From a bacterium (GTDB taxonomy: Bacteria; Planctomycetota; Planctomycetia; Planctomycetales; Planctomycetaceae), in contig WGME01000003.1 of NCBI GenBank assembly GCA_016125225.1, positions 806,001 through 870,000 on the forward strand: DNA of 64,000 nt. The letters run 5' to 3'. Positions 1 through 9,900 of the stretch are shown piece after piece. The position numbers and the translations under genes are program-made. The first letter of the stretch is position 1. Every line of letters starts with the position of its first letter. The notes beneath the pieces are model-generated. The model saw only the letters and a list, made by a program, of their open reading frames with translations. It did not search any database and had not been told where the DNA came from.

Positions 1-1
1 C

Positions 2-298
2 ATTGATGTTACGGTTCCCGTGGATCACCACCTTTCCGCAGAATTACGGGCTTTGTACCTGAATCTTTCCAATGAAGGCGATTTCCTGCTGATCAGCCAG
101 TTTCTGGATTTGCCTCCCGAAGAGGCCAGCGACTGGAAAGAACGCCTGGGATTGGATGAAGCCCGCATCGCGACACTGTTCGATGTGCTGGAACGCTGGC
201 ATCCAGCCCCCGAATTGTTGGGGAATCTGCAGGGATTGGTGAGTGTTGGCGAAGCCCAGCGGTTAGCCCGGTTGCTCCGCGTGCCCATTCCCGCCTGA
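2..298 (+). CDS. C-terminal part of an unidentified protein, cut by the window edge
   Basis: The reading frame is open from the first bases of the window to a TGA at 296-298, so this is the 3' end of a gene that begins upstream. A GTG at position 20 could also serve as a start, but the frame continues leftward without a stop and no ribosome-binding site precedes the GTG. The visible 98 residues look helical and soluble, with several Leu-rich stretches and an acidic middle; there is no signal peptide, membrane segment or motif that I recognise. Function cannot be assigned. It is followed by about 120 bases and then the DUF1549/DUF1553 gene on the same strand. Confidence 0.6.
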   Translation: MDVTVPVDHHLSAELRALYLNLSNEGDFLLISQFLDLPPEEASDWKERLGLDEARIATLFDVLERWHPAPELLGNLQGLVSVGEAQRLARLLRVPIPA

Positions 299-419
299 AC
301 GATTTTTTTCTGGCGAATTCTTACCGAACTCAACTGCAAGTTGACCGTACGGCCCGGTCGATTTAGCATATGAGATTCTACTGATGTTTCCCCGTCGTCC
401 TTCGCAAGGAGCGCGTCCG

Positions 420-1982
420 ATGCGAAGCCTTTTGTCTTGTGCCGTGGTCTTGGTCTCGGCTGCGGGCAGTGTCTCTGCTGCGGAACGTTTAACGCCAGAA
501 GCGTTGGAAACCTCATTACGGGCTGAGGTCCCTGCCGCCTCGGACGGCAGCATTTCTGACGAACAGTTCCTGCGTCGCGCGACGCTTGATCTGCTAGGTC
601 GACAACCCACCGCAATGGAACTGGAAGAGTTTCTCGCCAGCGATTCAGCTGATCGGCGATCGCAAGAAATTGAGCGGTTGCTCGCCTGTCCCGAGTTTGG
701 CCAGAACTGGGCGAACTACTGGGTTGATACGATTGCCTTCCGTGTCCCGCCCCCGGAACTCACCTTTCTGAATTACGATCCGCTGCGGACTTGGCTCGCC
801 GAAAAGCTGAATACCAACACTGGTTGGGATGCCATCGTCCGTGACATTCTTTCAGCGACGGGCAAAGTCAAAGACAATCCACCGGTGACCTTCGTGGCCT
901 ATCATGAGGCTCATCCGCAACGGCTGGCATCGGAAACGGCTCGCATCTTCATGAGCGTGCAGATCGGGTGTGCTCAATGTCACGACCATCCGTTCGATGA
1001 TTGGAAACGCGAGCAGTTCCACGAACTGGCTGCCTACTTCGTGCGGGCCTCGGTCAAGTTCCCCTGGAATGAGGGAGCCGAGACTGAAGTGAAGGACAAA
1101 GGCAAAGGCGAATACACGATGCCGAACGTCTCTGACCCGACGCAAAAAGGGACAGAGATGACACCGGCCTTCCTCACCGGCAAGGCTCTCGAAAAAGGCA
1201 AAAGCGATGCCGAACGTCGGGATGAGTTGGCACAACTCGTCGCCAATCCCGCAAATCCCTGGTTCGCAAAATCGTTCGTCAACCGAGTCTGGTCGCGACT
1301 GATGGGACGTGGGTTCTACGATCCTGTTGACGACTTTGGCCCGGCCAACCTCGCCTATGTCGAATCGGTGCATGAACAACTCGCCGCAGACTTTGTTGAC
1401 TCCGATTTCGACGTCAAGCGGACTTTCCGTTTGATCATGAACACACCGGCCTATCAGCAGCCGCTGCCGAGCCATGTATCGACGGCCCAGGATCCTTTCA
1501 CAACCGCGACTACCACCAAATTGCGTGGTGACGAAGTTTATGCGTCACTGGTGACGGCGATTGAATTGCCAAATGTCACACCCCCAAAGATGGAACCGAC
1601 GAAAGAGATCCGCTTCCCCCCACCGCCGAAAAGCACGCGAGATGTTGTGGCCGAAACGTTCAGTTTTGATCCCTCAGCCCGCCCACAGGATGTCGCCCGC
1701 ACTTTGCAGCAGGCGATGCTCATGATGAACAATGAGCAGTTGCAGCGTCAGATCGATGCCCGTCCGGAAAGTGGAACTGTCCTGGCGAAGTTGCTGCAAA
1801 CCGTGCCTGAGAATCGCGACCGGGTCGAAGAGCTCTTCCTGTCGGTCTTGGCCCGTCGCCCGACCGATAAAGAAATCACCATCGCCATGGAGCACGTGAG
1901 TGTCGCCGAAGACCGCAACATGGCCTTCGAAGACCTGCTTTGGAGCCTGATCAATTCCGCGGAGTTCACGACCAAGCGGTAA
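420..1982 (+). CDS. DUF1549/DUF1553 domain secreted protein (planctomycete type)
   Basis: A 520-residue protein of the family that planctomycetes carry in many copies, usually beside a DUF1501 gene. The start at 420 is chosen because AAGGAG lies at 406-411, eight bases upstream, and because it begins a clear signal peptide (MRSLLSCAVVLVSAAG..., cleavage near VSAAE). An in-frame ATG at 384 would add 12 residues. DUF1549 covers roughly residues 20-250 and includes the family's CAQCH motif near residues 184-188, a possible haem or metal site. DUF1553 (about 275-510) starts around NPWFAKSFVNRVWSRLMGRG. There is no separate N-terminal cytochrome module, unlike the second copy at 34-37 kb. The biochemical role of the family is not established; export and a CxxCH motif suggest periplasmic redox or polymer-related work. 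Its usual DUF1501 partner lies about 550 bases downstream, separated by a DUF4160/DUF2442 pair. Confidence 0.9.
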   Translation: MRSLLSCAVVLVSAAGSVSAAERLTPEALETSLRAEVPAASDGSISDEQFLRRATLDLLGRQPTAMELEEFLASDSADRRSQEIERLLACPEFGQNWANYWVDTIAFRVPPPELTFLNYDPLRTWLAEKLNTNTGWDAIVRDILSATGKVKDNPPVTFVAYHEAHPQRLASETARIFMSVQIGCAQCHDHPFDDWKREQFHELAAYFVRASVKFPWNEGAETEVKDKGKGEYTMPNVSDPTQKGTEMTPAFLTGKALEKGKSDAERRDELAQLVANPANPWFAKSFVNRVWSRLMGRGFYDPVDDFGPANLAYVESVHEQLAADFVDSDFDVKRTFRLIMNTPAYQQPLPSHVSTAQDPFTTATTTKLRGDEVYASLVTAIELPNVTPPKMEPTKEIRFPPPPKSTRDVVAETFSFDPSARPQDVARTLQQAMLMMNNEQLQRQIDARPESGTVLAKLLQTVPENRDRVEELFLSVLARRPTDKEITIAMEHVSVAEDRNMAFEDLLWSLINSAEFTTKR

Positions 1983-2003
1983 GCGTTGTAGCGGACCTGC
2001 TCC

Positions 2004-2238
2004 ATGCCGACCGTATTGATTTCAGGACCGTTTCGATTTTACTTTTTCAGCGATGAAGGTAACGAACCAGCCCACATCCATGTGAAGACACAGGATCGCA
2101 CCGCCAAGTTCTGGTTGAACCCCGTCTCCCTGGCTGCCAATTGATGGATTTCGTGCTCATGAACTCCATCAGATAGAAGCCTTGGTGGAACAGCATCGAC
2201 AACAATTTGAAGAGGCCTGGAATGACTACTTCGGTTGA
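2004..2238 (+). pseudogene. DUF4160 protein gene interrupted by a +1 frameshift
   Basis: The ATG at 2004 opens a 46-codon frame (MPTVLISGPFRFYFFSDEGN..., then AHIHV and TAKFWLNPVSLAAN) that is plainly the front half of a DUF4160 protein. It stops at TGA 2142-2144. The missing back half is encoded one frame over, from about 2145 to the TGA at 2236-2238, reading GFRAHELHQIEALVEQH and then QQFEEAWNDYFG. The break lies in aattgatgga: removing one base gives Asn-Cys-Gly-Phe or Asn-Tyr-Gly-Phe, and the latter is typical of the family. Full length would be about 78 residues, normal for DUF4160. The end overlaps the DUF2442 start by 17 bases. DUF4160 and DUF2442 genes often occur as neighbours and have been treated as a putative toxin-antitoxin-like pair. 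Either the gene is broken, it uses frameshifting, or the base is a sequencing error. Confidence 0.85.
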
Positions 2239-2509
2239 GGCAGAACGCAAAACTTTGCGGGCCTTTCGGCCGACCTCGGCGCGTGCCGTCCATGTCTCCT
2301 GCGATGATTGCTATTTGGTTGTCACATTGGAAGACGGCCGTATCGTTCAAGTTCCCCTGCTCTGGTTTCCTCGCCTCCATGCTGCCAGTCCGGTCGAGCG
2401 CACGGAATGTGAAATCGCAGGAGGGGGCACCAGCCTTCATTGGGCAGGGTTGGATGAAGATTTAACCGTGGCTAATCTCCTCGCAGGTGCCGACACCGAA
2501 TCCACATAG
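2222..2509 (+). CDS. DUF2442 domain protein
   Basis: A 95-residue protein that I recognise as DUF2442 from the pattern DGRIVQVPLLWFPRLHAA, then IAGGGTSLHWAGLDEDLTV and NLLAG near the C-terminus. The ATG at 2222 lies inside the end of the frameshifted DUF4160 gene, which is the usual overlapping arrangement of this pair; a TTG at 2207 would extend it by five residues but has less support. The N-terminal 30 residues are poorly conserved. The DUF2442 fold is small and may bind nucleic acid or its partner; function is unproven. It sits between a DUF1549/1553 gene and a DUF1501 gene that are normally adjacent, so the pair looks like a later insertion. Confidence 0.85.
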   Translation: MTTSVEAERKTLRAFRPTSARAVHVSCDDCYLVVTLEDGRIVQVPLLWFPRLHAASPVERTECEIAGGGTSLHWAGLDEDLTVANLLAGADTEST

Positions 2510-2527
2510 TTTAAACGGGTCAATGTT

Positions 2528-3850
2528 ATGCTGCGCCCCATTCTCGATCTCAGCGTCTCACGGCACGGTATCCAATCCCGTCGGGGATTCTTGAAACAGC
2601 TCTCCGGAGGGCTGACCGCTGCCGGGGTTATGACCTTGGGTTGGCGCGACTTGATGATGGCCCAGGCGGCTGAACTGCAGAAGCAGGGCAAGTCGATGAT
2701 CCTGCTCTGGATGGATGGCGGGCCCAGCCAGTTTGACACCTTCAACCCAAAGATTGGCTCCCCTAATCAGGGACCGGCGACAGCGATTGATACTGCCGTG
2801 CCGGGTCTGCAGTTTGCCGATTTCTGGCCGGAAACCGCGAAGATCGCCGATCGTCTGGCGGTCATTCGTTCGATGCGGACGAGTGAAGCCGAGCATGACC
2901 GGGCGATTACTCTGGTCCGAACGGGCTATCCGCCGAACCCGGCTTTACGGTATCCCACCTTTGGTTCGCTCATCGCCCGCGATCGCGAAAATCCGGAGTT
3001 TGAATTCCCCTCTTTCGTGCGCATCGGCAAGCCTCGCATCAAGACCCGTGATGTCGACGCTGGCGTGCTGGGTGTGCAGTACAACTCTTTCAATATCGAT
3101 CAGGCGGGAAAACTGCCGGACGATGTGCGCCCGCGAGTCGCCGAAGACGTGCTGCGACGCCGGCTATCACTGACCGAGCGTTTTGATGCGGAGTTTGCTG
3201 CCGTGGGGGCGGTCGCCGCGGTCAATGAGAAGCGTTCCGTCTACGACCGGACATCGCGTTTTGTGCTCAGCCCCCGGCTCAATACGTTTCAGCTCGACAA
3301 CGAGCCCGATCCACTGCGCGATGCGTATGGCCGCACGAACTTTGGTCAGGGATGTCTGCTGGCCCGGCGGTTGGTCGAACAAGGGGTCAGCTTTGTCGAA
3401 GTGATCTCCTCGGGCGATCGTAATGATGCCGGTTGGGATACGCACAATAATGGCTTCCGCGACCAACCCTATTTGTGTGCGGAGGTGGACCCGGCGTTAT
3501 CGACCCTGGTGCTCGATCTGGAAGAACGGGGCATGCTGGAGAACACGCTGGTGGTCTGGATGGGAGAGTTTGGCCGCACTCCCAAAATCAAGGCCGACGG
3601 CGGCCGTGATCATTATTCTAAAGGCTGGCCGGTGGTGCTGGCTGGCGGGGGCGTAAATGCGGGGCAGGTGATCGGAGCCACAGATGCTGACGGCGTCGAT
3701 GTCACCGATCGTCCCATTGGCATCCAGGATCTCTTCGTGAGTCTCTGCCAAACCATGGGGTTGGACCCTCACGAGGAGTATGTCACCAGCGATGGCCGCC
3801 CGATCAAGCTGGTTGATGGTGGCGAAGCCATTTCGGAACTGTTCGGCTGA
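2528..3850 (+). CDS. DUF1501 domain protein (sulfatase-like fold, Tat-type N-terminus)
   Basis: A 440-residue DUF1501 protein. The N-terminus carries SRRGFLKQLSGGLTAAG, a twin-arginine signal that suggests export of a folded protein. The core begins at SMILLWMDGGPSQFDTFNPK (about residue 57), followed by RTGYPPNPALRYPTFGSL, then a C-terminal part with DAGWDTHNNGF, LVVWMGEFGRTPKI and DGGRDHYSKGW, all typical of this family, which is related to the alkaline phosphatase/sulfatase superfamily. The His and Asp residues in these motifs are plausible metal ligands. DUF1501 genes in planctomycetes are normally paired with DUF1549/DUF1553 genes, as here with the gene at 420-1982. Substrate unknown. 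Confidence 0.92.
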   Translation: MLRPILDLSVSRHGIQSRRGFLKQLSGGLTAAGVMTLGWRDLMMAQAAELQKQGKSMILLWMDGGPSQFDTFNPKIGSPNQGPATAIDTAVPGLQFADFWPETAKIADRLAVIRSMRTSEAEHDRAITLVRTGYPPNPALRYPTFGSLIARDRENPEFEFPSFVRIGKPRIKTRDVDAGVLGVQYNSFNIDQAGKLPDDVRPRVAEDVLRRRLSLTERFDAEFAAVGAVAAVNEKRSVYDRTSRFVLSPRLNTFQLDNEPDPLRDAYGRTNFGQGCLLARRLVEQGVSFVEVISSGDRNDAGWDTHNNGFRDQPYLCAEVDPALSTLVLDLEERGMLENTLVVWMGEFGRTPKIKADGGRDHYSKGWPVVLAGGGVNAGQVIGATDADGVDVTDRPIGIQDLFVSLCQTMGLDPHEEYVTSDGRPIKLVDGGEAISELFG

Positions 3851-3885
3851 TAGCGCAGTTGCGTCGGCGTTGGGGAGAACACGTT

Positions 3886-4776
3886 TCAGTCGCAGTTCAA
3901 CCGTACAATGCGGCCCCCGGCAAAACCGACAATCAGCCAGTCGCCCAGTGGTGCCAGTCGTATCCGCGAGACATCGTCCGGGGCTTCGAGCATCCACTTC
4001 AGGTCGCCGGTCTCGTCGATCATGAAGAGTTGCTTTTCCAGCGTGGCGACGGCAAAACGCTTGCGGCTATAGGTCGACGTGATGCGATGCGCCGTGCCAT
4101 CGAGCACAAATGTCCCGAGAGAACTCCCCTGCGCATCATAAATTTGAATGCCATGAGCAAGGCCCGCCAAGGCAATGGTTTTGCCATCGCCGGTGACGGT
4201 GAGATCGTTTACGGTCGACCACAACCGCTCATTCCATTCGGGATCGCCATCGAGACTGAAACGGGCGAAAAACCCGTAGTCCGCAGCCACAATCATCGCC
4301 GGTTCAGAGAGCAGATACTCGAGATACCGTAACGGCCGCAGGGATTCAAACTGCGAGATCTTCCGTTTATCGGCATCAAAGACCAGATTCTGGCCATTGC
4401 TCAAGGCGACCGCAGTATGGGTGCCTTGAGGCGACATCGTTAAGCCTATGGCTTCGTCAGGCAGGTCACGTGTCCAGCGGAATTGCAGGCTGCGATCGAA
4501 CCAGGCCAGCGTGGCATCATCGAGGATCGCCACACCTGCTGATCCATCGTCGGCCCAAGACACCAGTCGAATTTGGTGCGAGGTTCTGGTGAGCGACTGC
4601 ACGCGACCGCGGCGATCGATCCGGTACAAGCCCCCGGATTCATCGGCCGCGAGCACTTCACCTGATTCCCGGGCGACATCCAGTTCCGTGAGAGGAGCAT
4701 CCGTGGCGAAGGACCAGAGTTGAGACGGGCGCGACCCTCGTCCGGTCCTTAACCAATCGGGTGTCCCTGTGGTCAT
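3886..4776 (-). CDS. Beta-propeller (WD40/PQQ-like) protein
   Basis: A 296-residue protein built from repeated short units of the form 'value, Trp/Phe-Asp, background residue', for example LAWFDRSLQFRWTRDLPDE, GLYRIDRRGRVQSLTR, LVFDADKRKISQFES and IQIYDAQGSSLGTF. This is the look of a six- or seven-bladed beta-propeller. No signal peptide is visible, so it is probably cytoplasmic. Its ATG overlaps the stop of the upstream S41 protease gene in an ATGA (4773-4776), so the two are translationally coupled and probably act together. Propellers of this kind serve as scaffolds or sensors; a regulatory or adaptor role for the protease is inference only. Confidence 0.75.
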   Translation of the reverse strand: MTTGTPDWLRTGRGSRPSQLWSFATDAPLTELDVARESGEVLAADESGGLYRIDRRGRVQSLTRTSHQIRLVSWADDGSAGVAILDDATLAWFDRSLQFRWTRDLPDEAIGLTMSPQGTHTAVALSNGQNLVFDADKRKISQFESLRPLRYLEYLLSEPAMIVAADYGFFARFSLDGDPEWNERLWSTVNDLTVTGDGKTIALAGLAHGIQIYDAQGSSLGTFVLDGTAHRITSTYSRKRFAVATLEKQLFMIDETGDLKWMLEAPDDVSRIRLAPLGDWLIVGFAGGRIVRLNCD

Positions 4777-6410
4777 CGACGTGCCAGTTGCTCGCGGAGT
4801 ACATTGAGTCCCGCCTGAACATCGCGGTCTTCCGAGGGATCGAATTTCCCCCGGTAGGCCGTTCGCCGACGATTCGGAACTTCCGCGACGGCGAGGTCAG
4901 GCTCCAGGCCGATCTTACCGTACGTGTTCCCGGCTGGCGAGTAGAACTTGGCCGTGGTCAATCGCAGGCCAGTTTCCCCAATCCCAGGCAGAATGCTCTG
5001 GACCGACCATTTGCCATAGGTTTTGCGGCCGACAATCGTGCCCCGATGATGATCTTTGATGGCTCCGGCCACGACTTCACTGGCACTGGCACTGTCGCCA
5101 TCCACTAGCAGGGTTAAAGGCGTTTTCCACGTTCCCGGACGTTGAGCCGAATAGCTCCAGTTCTGATCGCCGATGCGGCCGCGTGTTGAAACCAGCACGC
5201 CATCTTCGATGAAGCGGTCCAGCACTTCGACGGCCGAATTCAGCAAGCCGCCAGGATTGCCCCGGAGGTCGAACACCAGGGCTCGCATGCCTTCGCGATG
5301 GAGTTTCAGTAGAGCTGCATCGAGTTCACTCGCAGTTGTCTTCTGAAAGCCGGTCAGCTTGATATAGCCGATACCGTTGACAGAATCGATGATCTCAGCG
5401 ACCGGGATGCTCTTCACTTTCACGGCACGGCGAGTCAGCAACGCGGTGCGTTCTTCTTTCGTTTCCGGATCTTCCAGGATGAGACGCACTCTGCTGCCGG
5501 GTGTGCCCTGCAACAGTGTGGCCGCTTCTTCCGTGGTCATGTTGCGGCAGTCGACGGCGTCGATTCCGGTGATGAAGTCGCCCGGTTGAGCCCCCCCCTC
5601 GTCGGCCGGGCTTTCCGGCAAGACATTGACCAGCAACAACCCACGACCAAGGTCGGCCTTCATTTCGATGCCGATGCCGACGAACTCACCATCGATGTTG
5701 TTGTAGAGATCCGCGAGCTTGCTGGGGGTGAGATAGGTGCTGTAGTCATCGAGGGCGTTGCAGCCACCGAAGAGATACTCCATCACGATGGCACCAGCCG
5801 GGATACCGACTTCCTGGGCCCCGAGATCACAGATTTGATTGATGACCGACTGAGCTTCTTCCACGCTGTTCGTCGGGTAATTCCAATACCGCTCCCGCAG
5901 CACATCTCGCATGTGCCGGGTTGATTCCGGAGTCGCATTCGGAGCATTCCGCTTTAGGAATTTTTCGTTGTTCAATGCGAGGTACAGGCTTTCGGTTCCG
6001 TGGGCAACAAACGATGTTGTCCCAAGCGACTCGACATATTGCTGACGGATTTTCGTCAAGACATCGTTGAGGTAACTGAAGGCTTCCTGGCGAGACGCTG
6101 TCAGCAACTGACCAGTGAAGGAAGCGTCGCTATAACGACGGTCGATACCAAAGTGGACTTTGCTCCGACGCAACGCGTACTGCAGTTGCTCATTGCTCGG
6201 CCAACGTTTTGTCGCCGATTCATAGAACTCAATCGCATCGATCCAGCGCCGTGAGTATTCAAATTCAGCCCCTTGCCGAACCGCAGCCCGTTCATCATCT
6301 GGCAAGGCAACCGAATCGTCCGCGGCATGGATCGGGGTCAGCCCTTGAAAGGCGACCAGCGCGAGAACCAGCATACACCAACTTCGAAAACGAATATGAC
6401 CCCAAAACAT
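4773..6410 (-). CDS. S41 family carboxyl-terminal processing protease (CtpA/Prc type)
   Basis: A 545-residue secreted or periplasmic serine protease. The first 30 residues form a signal peptide (CMLVLALVAFQGLTPIHAAD). Residues 40-230 are a helical N-terminal region, followed by a PDZ domain (about 238-330, with EFVGIGIEMK and ESPADEGGAQPGD). The S41 core (about 340-525) contains the carrier motif FDLRGNPGGLL, the nucleophile in DGDSASASEV (Ser442 by spacing), and the base in RKTYGKWSVQ (Lys467, Gln471). The 25-residue Ser-Lys distance fits the family. It is the first gene of a two-gene unit with the beta-propeller gene, overlapping it by four bases. Substrates are likely C-terminal tails of exported proteins. 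Confidence 0.92.
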   Translation of the reverse strand: MFWGHIRFRSWCMLVLALVAFQGLTPIHAADDSVALPDDERAAVRQGAEFEYSRRWIDAIEFYESATKRWPSNEQLQYALRRSKVHFGIDRRYSDASFTGQLLTASRQEAFSYLNDVLTKIRQQYVESLGTTSFVAHGTESLYLALNNEKFLKRNAPNATPESTRHMRDVLRERYWNYPTNSVEEAQSVINQICDLGAQEVGIPAGAIVMEYLFGGCNALDDYSTYLTPSKLADLYNNIDGEFVGIGIEMKADLGRGLLLVNVLPESPADEGGAQPGDFITGIDAVDCRNMTTEEAATLLQGTPGSRVRLILEDPETKEERTALLTRRAVKVKSIPVAEIIDSVNGIGYIKLTGFQKTTASELDAALLKLHREGMRALVFDLRGNPGGLLNSAVEVLDRFIEDGVLVSTRGRIGDQNWSYSAQRPGTWKTPLTLLVDGDSASASEVVAGAIKDHHRGTIVGRKTYGKWSVQSILPGIGETGLRLTTAKFYSPAGNTYGKIGLEPDLAVAEVPNRRRTAYRGKFDPSEDRDVQAGLNVLREQLARR

Positions 6411-6991
6411 TCAGGTTCCCCCAAGGACTCACGTGTTGACGTCAACCCGGCCATAAACACATCCGCCCCCCTCAGAACGGATGGGACCAGGGGACCCGTC
6501 AGTGAGTCCTGCTGGCAAACTGCGAGGGTTCTGGAAAGAACACTCAAGTTCGCCCCTGACACAGTCGAATATAGGCCGCGCAAATGGTGAGGTCAAACTT
6601 TTGCGGTAAGTCTGTTGACTTCCTAGCGTTAAATCCTGTTCAGCTGGTGTACCTTGCCAGGGTGGCACGCATTTGTGCGAAAATGTCAGGTTCTCCAACC
6701 TTTGAGAGATCGAGACACTTCGCTGTGAACTATGCCCCCGGTTGGCAGCGGTTTCCTGGCAGGAAACGGCAACATCTCAAGTCTTCGCGGCAACCTTCTG
6801 AAGTGCTGGAATTCACAGTCAAGAAGCAGTGTTGGCATTGATGCGACAGGATGGGAAAAGTCCTTGTTCTCCAAGCCGCTCGCTACCGCCGACTGCTCGA
6901 ACCGTTTAATGTATTGATGTTGATTCCATCGACGATGAGTGCCTCGCATCGTCCCCTCCTTCCCTCTTCCCGCCGGGACCTTGGTGACTCG
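6411..6991. other. Intergenic region between divergent genes, with a 12-base palindrome
   Basis: About 580 bases separate the S41 protease start from the haem protein start. No coding frame here looks real. A perfect 12-base palindrome GTTGACGTCAAC lies at 6435-6446, 25 bases upstream of the protease start codon, and could be a regulator binding site. If the haem protein started at its farthest upstream ATG (6851) the gap would be 440 bases. No other structure seen. Confidence 0.35.
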
Positions 6992-9900
6992 ATGCTGACA
7001 CGTTCGTTGACCTGCCTACGGGGCGGCCTTGCTGGTTGTATGGTTCTTATGGGCTTGTCGGTCTGGCTGACGGCCGCAGAGCCCGATTCCTTGGCCGCAC
7101 AACTTCCCCGCATTGCTCCACATGAACCCAGCGAAACGCTCTCAACATTTCGCCTGCAACAGGGGTTTTCGTTAGAACTGGTCGCGCAGGAACCCGCAGT
7201 CGCTGATCCGATTGATGCCGCGTTCGATGCCGATGGCCGTATGTATGTCGTCGAGATGCGTGACTATCCGTTCCTGCCCGAACAGCGGCCGGACAAATAT
7301 GTCGAGCGTCAACCGGAACGGTTCGGGTCGATTCGTCTGCTGGAAGATACCAACGGCGACGGCCGCATGGACAAGAGCACGGTCTTCGCCGACCGGCTCA
7401 CCTGGCCACAGTCGGTCTGTTGCTACAAGGGGGGCGTGTTTGTCATCGCACCGCCGTCGCTGTATTACATGAAAGACACCGATGGCGATGGCGTCGCCGA
7501 TGTCAAAGAAGAATGGTTCACCGGCTTCAAGACCGATAATGTGCAGGCCTTGTCGAATGGTCTCGAATGGTCGTTCGATCATGGGATCTATTGGGCCGGG
7601 GGACGCTCAGGGGCCGAGATCAAGCAGGGCGACCAGTTACTGTTCGCCCTCAATCGTAAAGACCTGCGACTCGATCCGACCACGCGTGAGCTGACGGCCG
7701 TTTCAGGGGGCGAACAGTATGGGCACACGTTCGATGATTGGGGCAACCGGTACGTTTGCAACAACAGCAATCATCTGGAGCAGGTCGTTCTGCCCGCCCG
7801 CTATCTCGATCGCAATCCGTATGTGACCGCCTCGAATGTGGTGCGAACAATCGCCGCTGAAGGCGCCGCCGCTCCGGTTTATCGCATCAGTCCTCCTGAA
7901 CCCTGGCGCATCGTCCGTACGGCTCGGCGGGCCGCTGACCCGGCATTTGCGAGCCGGGCACCTCAAACCGAACTCGTGGCCACGGGTTTCTTTACCTCGG
8001 CCACGGGAGTCACCGTGTATCGCGGGGGGGCCTATCCGCCCGAATTTCAGGGCAACGTGTTCATCGGCGACGTCGGCGGGAATCTCGTGCACCGCAAGCG
8101 TCTCGATCCCAATGGCTTGACGATGATTGGCACGCGGACGGAAGAGCAGGTCGAGTTCCTCGCTTCGACCGACAACTGGTTCCGTCCCACCAACTTTGTG
8201 AATGCCCCCGATGGCTCGCTGTACATTCTCGATATGTATTGGGAAACCATCGAGCACCCAGCATCCATCCCGGAAGACATCAAAGCCCATCTCGACCTCG
8301 AAAGTGGGAACGACCGTGGCCGGGTCTATCGCCTCGTGTCACCGAACATGATTCGGTTCCAGCCGCCAAAACTCAGCGCCATGCCCACTGTGGAACTGGT
8401 GGCACAATTGGAATCTCCGCATGGATGGGTCCGCGAGACAGCACATCGGTTGATCTGGGAACGCCAGGACGCAAGTTGTGTTGATGCGTTACGAAAGCTG
8501 GTCTCGAAAGGCAACACACCCCAGTCACGATTGCTGGCTTTGTGGTCGCTGCAAGGCTTGAACCAACTGACCGAGGCCGATGTGCTGGTTGGTTTAGGCG
8601 ATGCTGATCCGCATGTGCGGGAACAAGGGGTGCGTCTGTGCGAAGATCTGAGCTCGCCGTCACCCGCCTTGTTCGCCGCTTTGAAGCCACTTCTGAATGA
8701 TCCGGCTCCGCGCGTTCAATGGCAACTCGCGTTCAGCCTGGGAGAATTGCAGGATGCGAGCGTGCCGAAGTTACTCATTGAATTGGCACGCACGGCTGCG
8801 AACAACGCCGATCTGCGGCTGGCGATTCTGACTTCGGTTCCAGGAGCGGGTCCCGACTTTATGGCCGAATTGCTGGCGGACCCGCAGTTGGCCAAGACAC
8901 CGCTCGCTCGGGAAACGGTGACAATGCTCGCGGCTAGCAGTTCGCTGGAGTCGCTGTCGACCATGTTCGTCACGCTACTCAAGCAACCGGCAACCCTGCG
9001 GAACCCCAGTCTACTGGCGTTTCAATCGGGCCTGAACCGTCAGGGACTCGATTTGCTCAAACTCTCAGAGGCCAAGACCCTGAGTGAAGCCGATCGGCAG
9101 TTGTTTACCGAGTGGCTGTCACAAACACAAGATGTGCTGACCGCCGAGAATGCCTCTCCGGCCGACAAATTGCTGGCCATCGACGTCCTGGCTGGTGTGC
9201 CCACCGCCGATGTGGCGGGGACACTCGGGCAGTTGCTCCATCCGCAAACTTCTCCGGAATTGCAGGCACGGGCCGCGAAGACATTGGCACAATCGACGGA
9301 ACCCACAGCGACGATTCTGCTCTTTGCCGCATGGAAGGGTTTGGGGCCGCTCAGCCGTCGCGAAGCGATTGATGGACTGGTGCAGTCCACCGCCGGTGCT
9401 CAGGCGTTGCTGACAGCGATCGGAGAACAGGCCGTGCGCTCCACCGAACTTGATCGCGACAAACAGCAACTGTTGCTGAAATATCCGGATGCCGGAGTAC
9501 GTGCTGCTGCCGCCAAGTTGTTGAGTGCGGCCCAAAGCAATCGCAAGGCGATCGTGGCAGAATACCAGCAGGCCCTGCAACTGGACGGTGATGTTGCGCG
9601 AGGCACCGCCGTCTACAAAAAAATCTGCATCCAATGTCACCGATCGGGGAATGAAGGCTACGCTGTCGGTCCCGATCTCGTTTCGGTCCAGAACAAATCG
9701 CCCGATGATCTGCTCATCGCGTTGATGGACCCGAACCGGGAAGCTCAGCCGATCTATACGACCTACACGGCGATTACGACACAAGGGACCGTGTCGACCG
9801 GTTTGATCGCCGCGGAAAACGCCGTCAGCATCACCTTGCGTCGTGCCGAGGCGAAGGAAGACGTGGTGCTGCGTGATCAGATCGATGAGCTGCTTTCCAA

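Noticed and set aside
384-419. Start of the first DUF1549 gene at 384
   Set aside because: The AAGGAG ribosome-binding site and signal peptide fit the ATG at 420 better.
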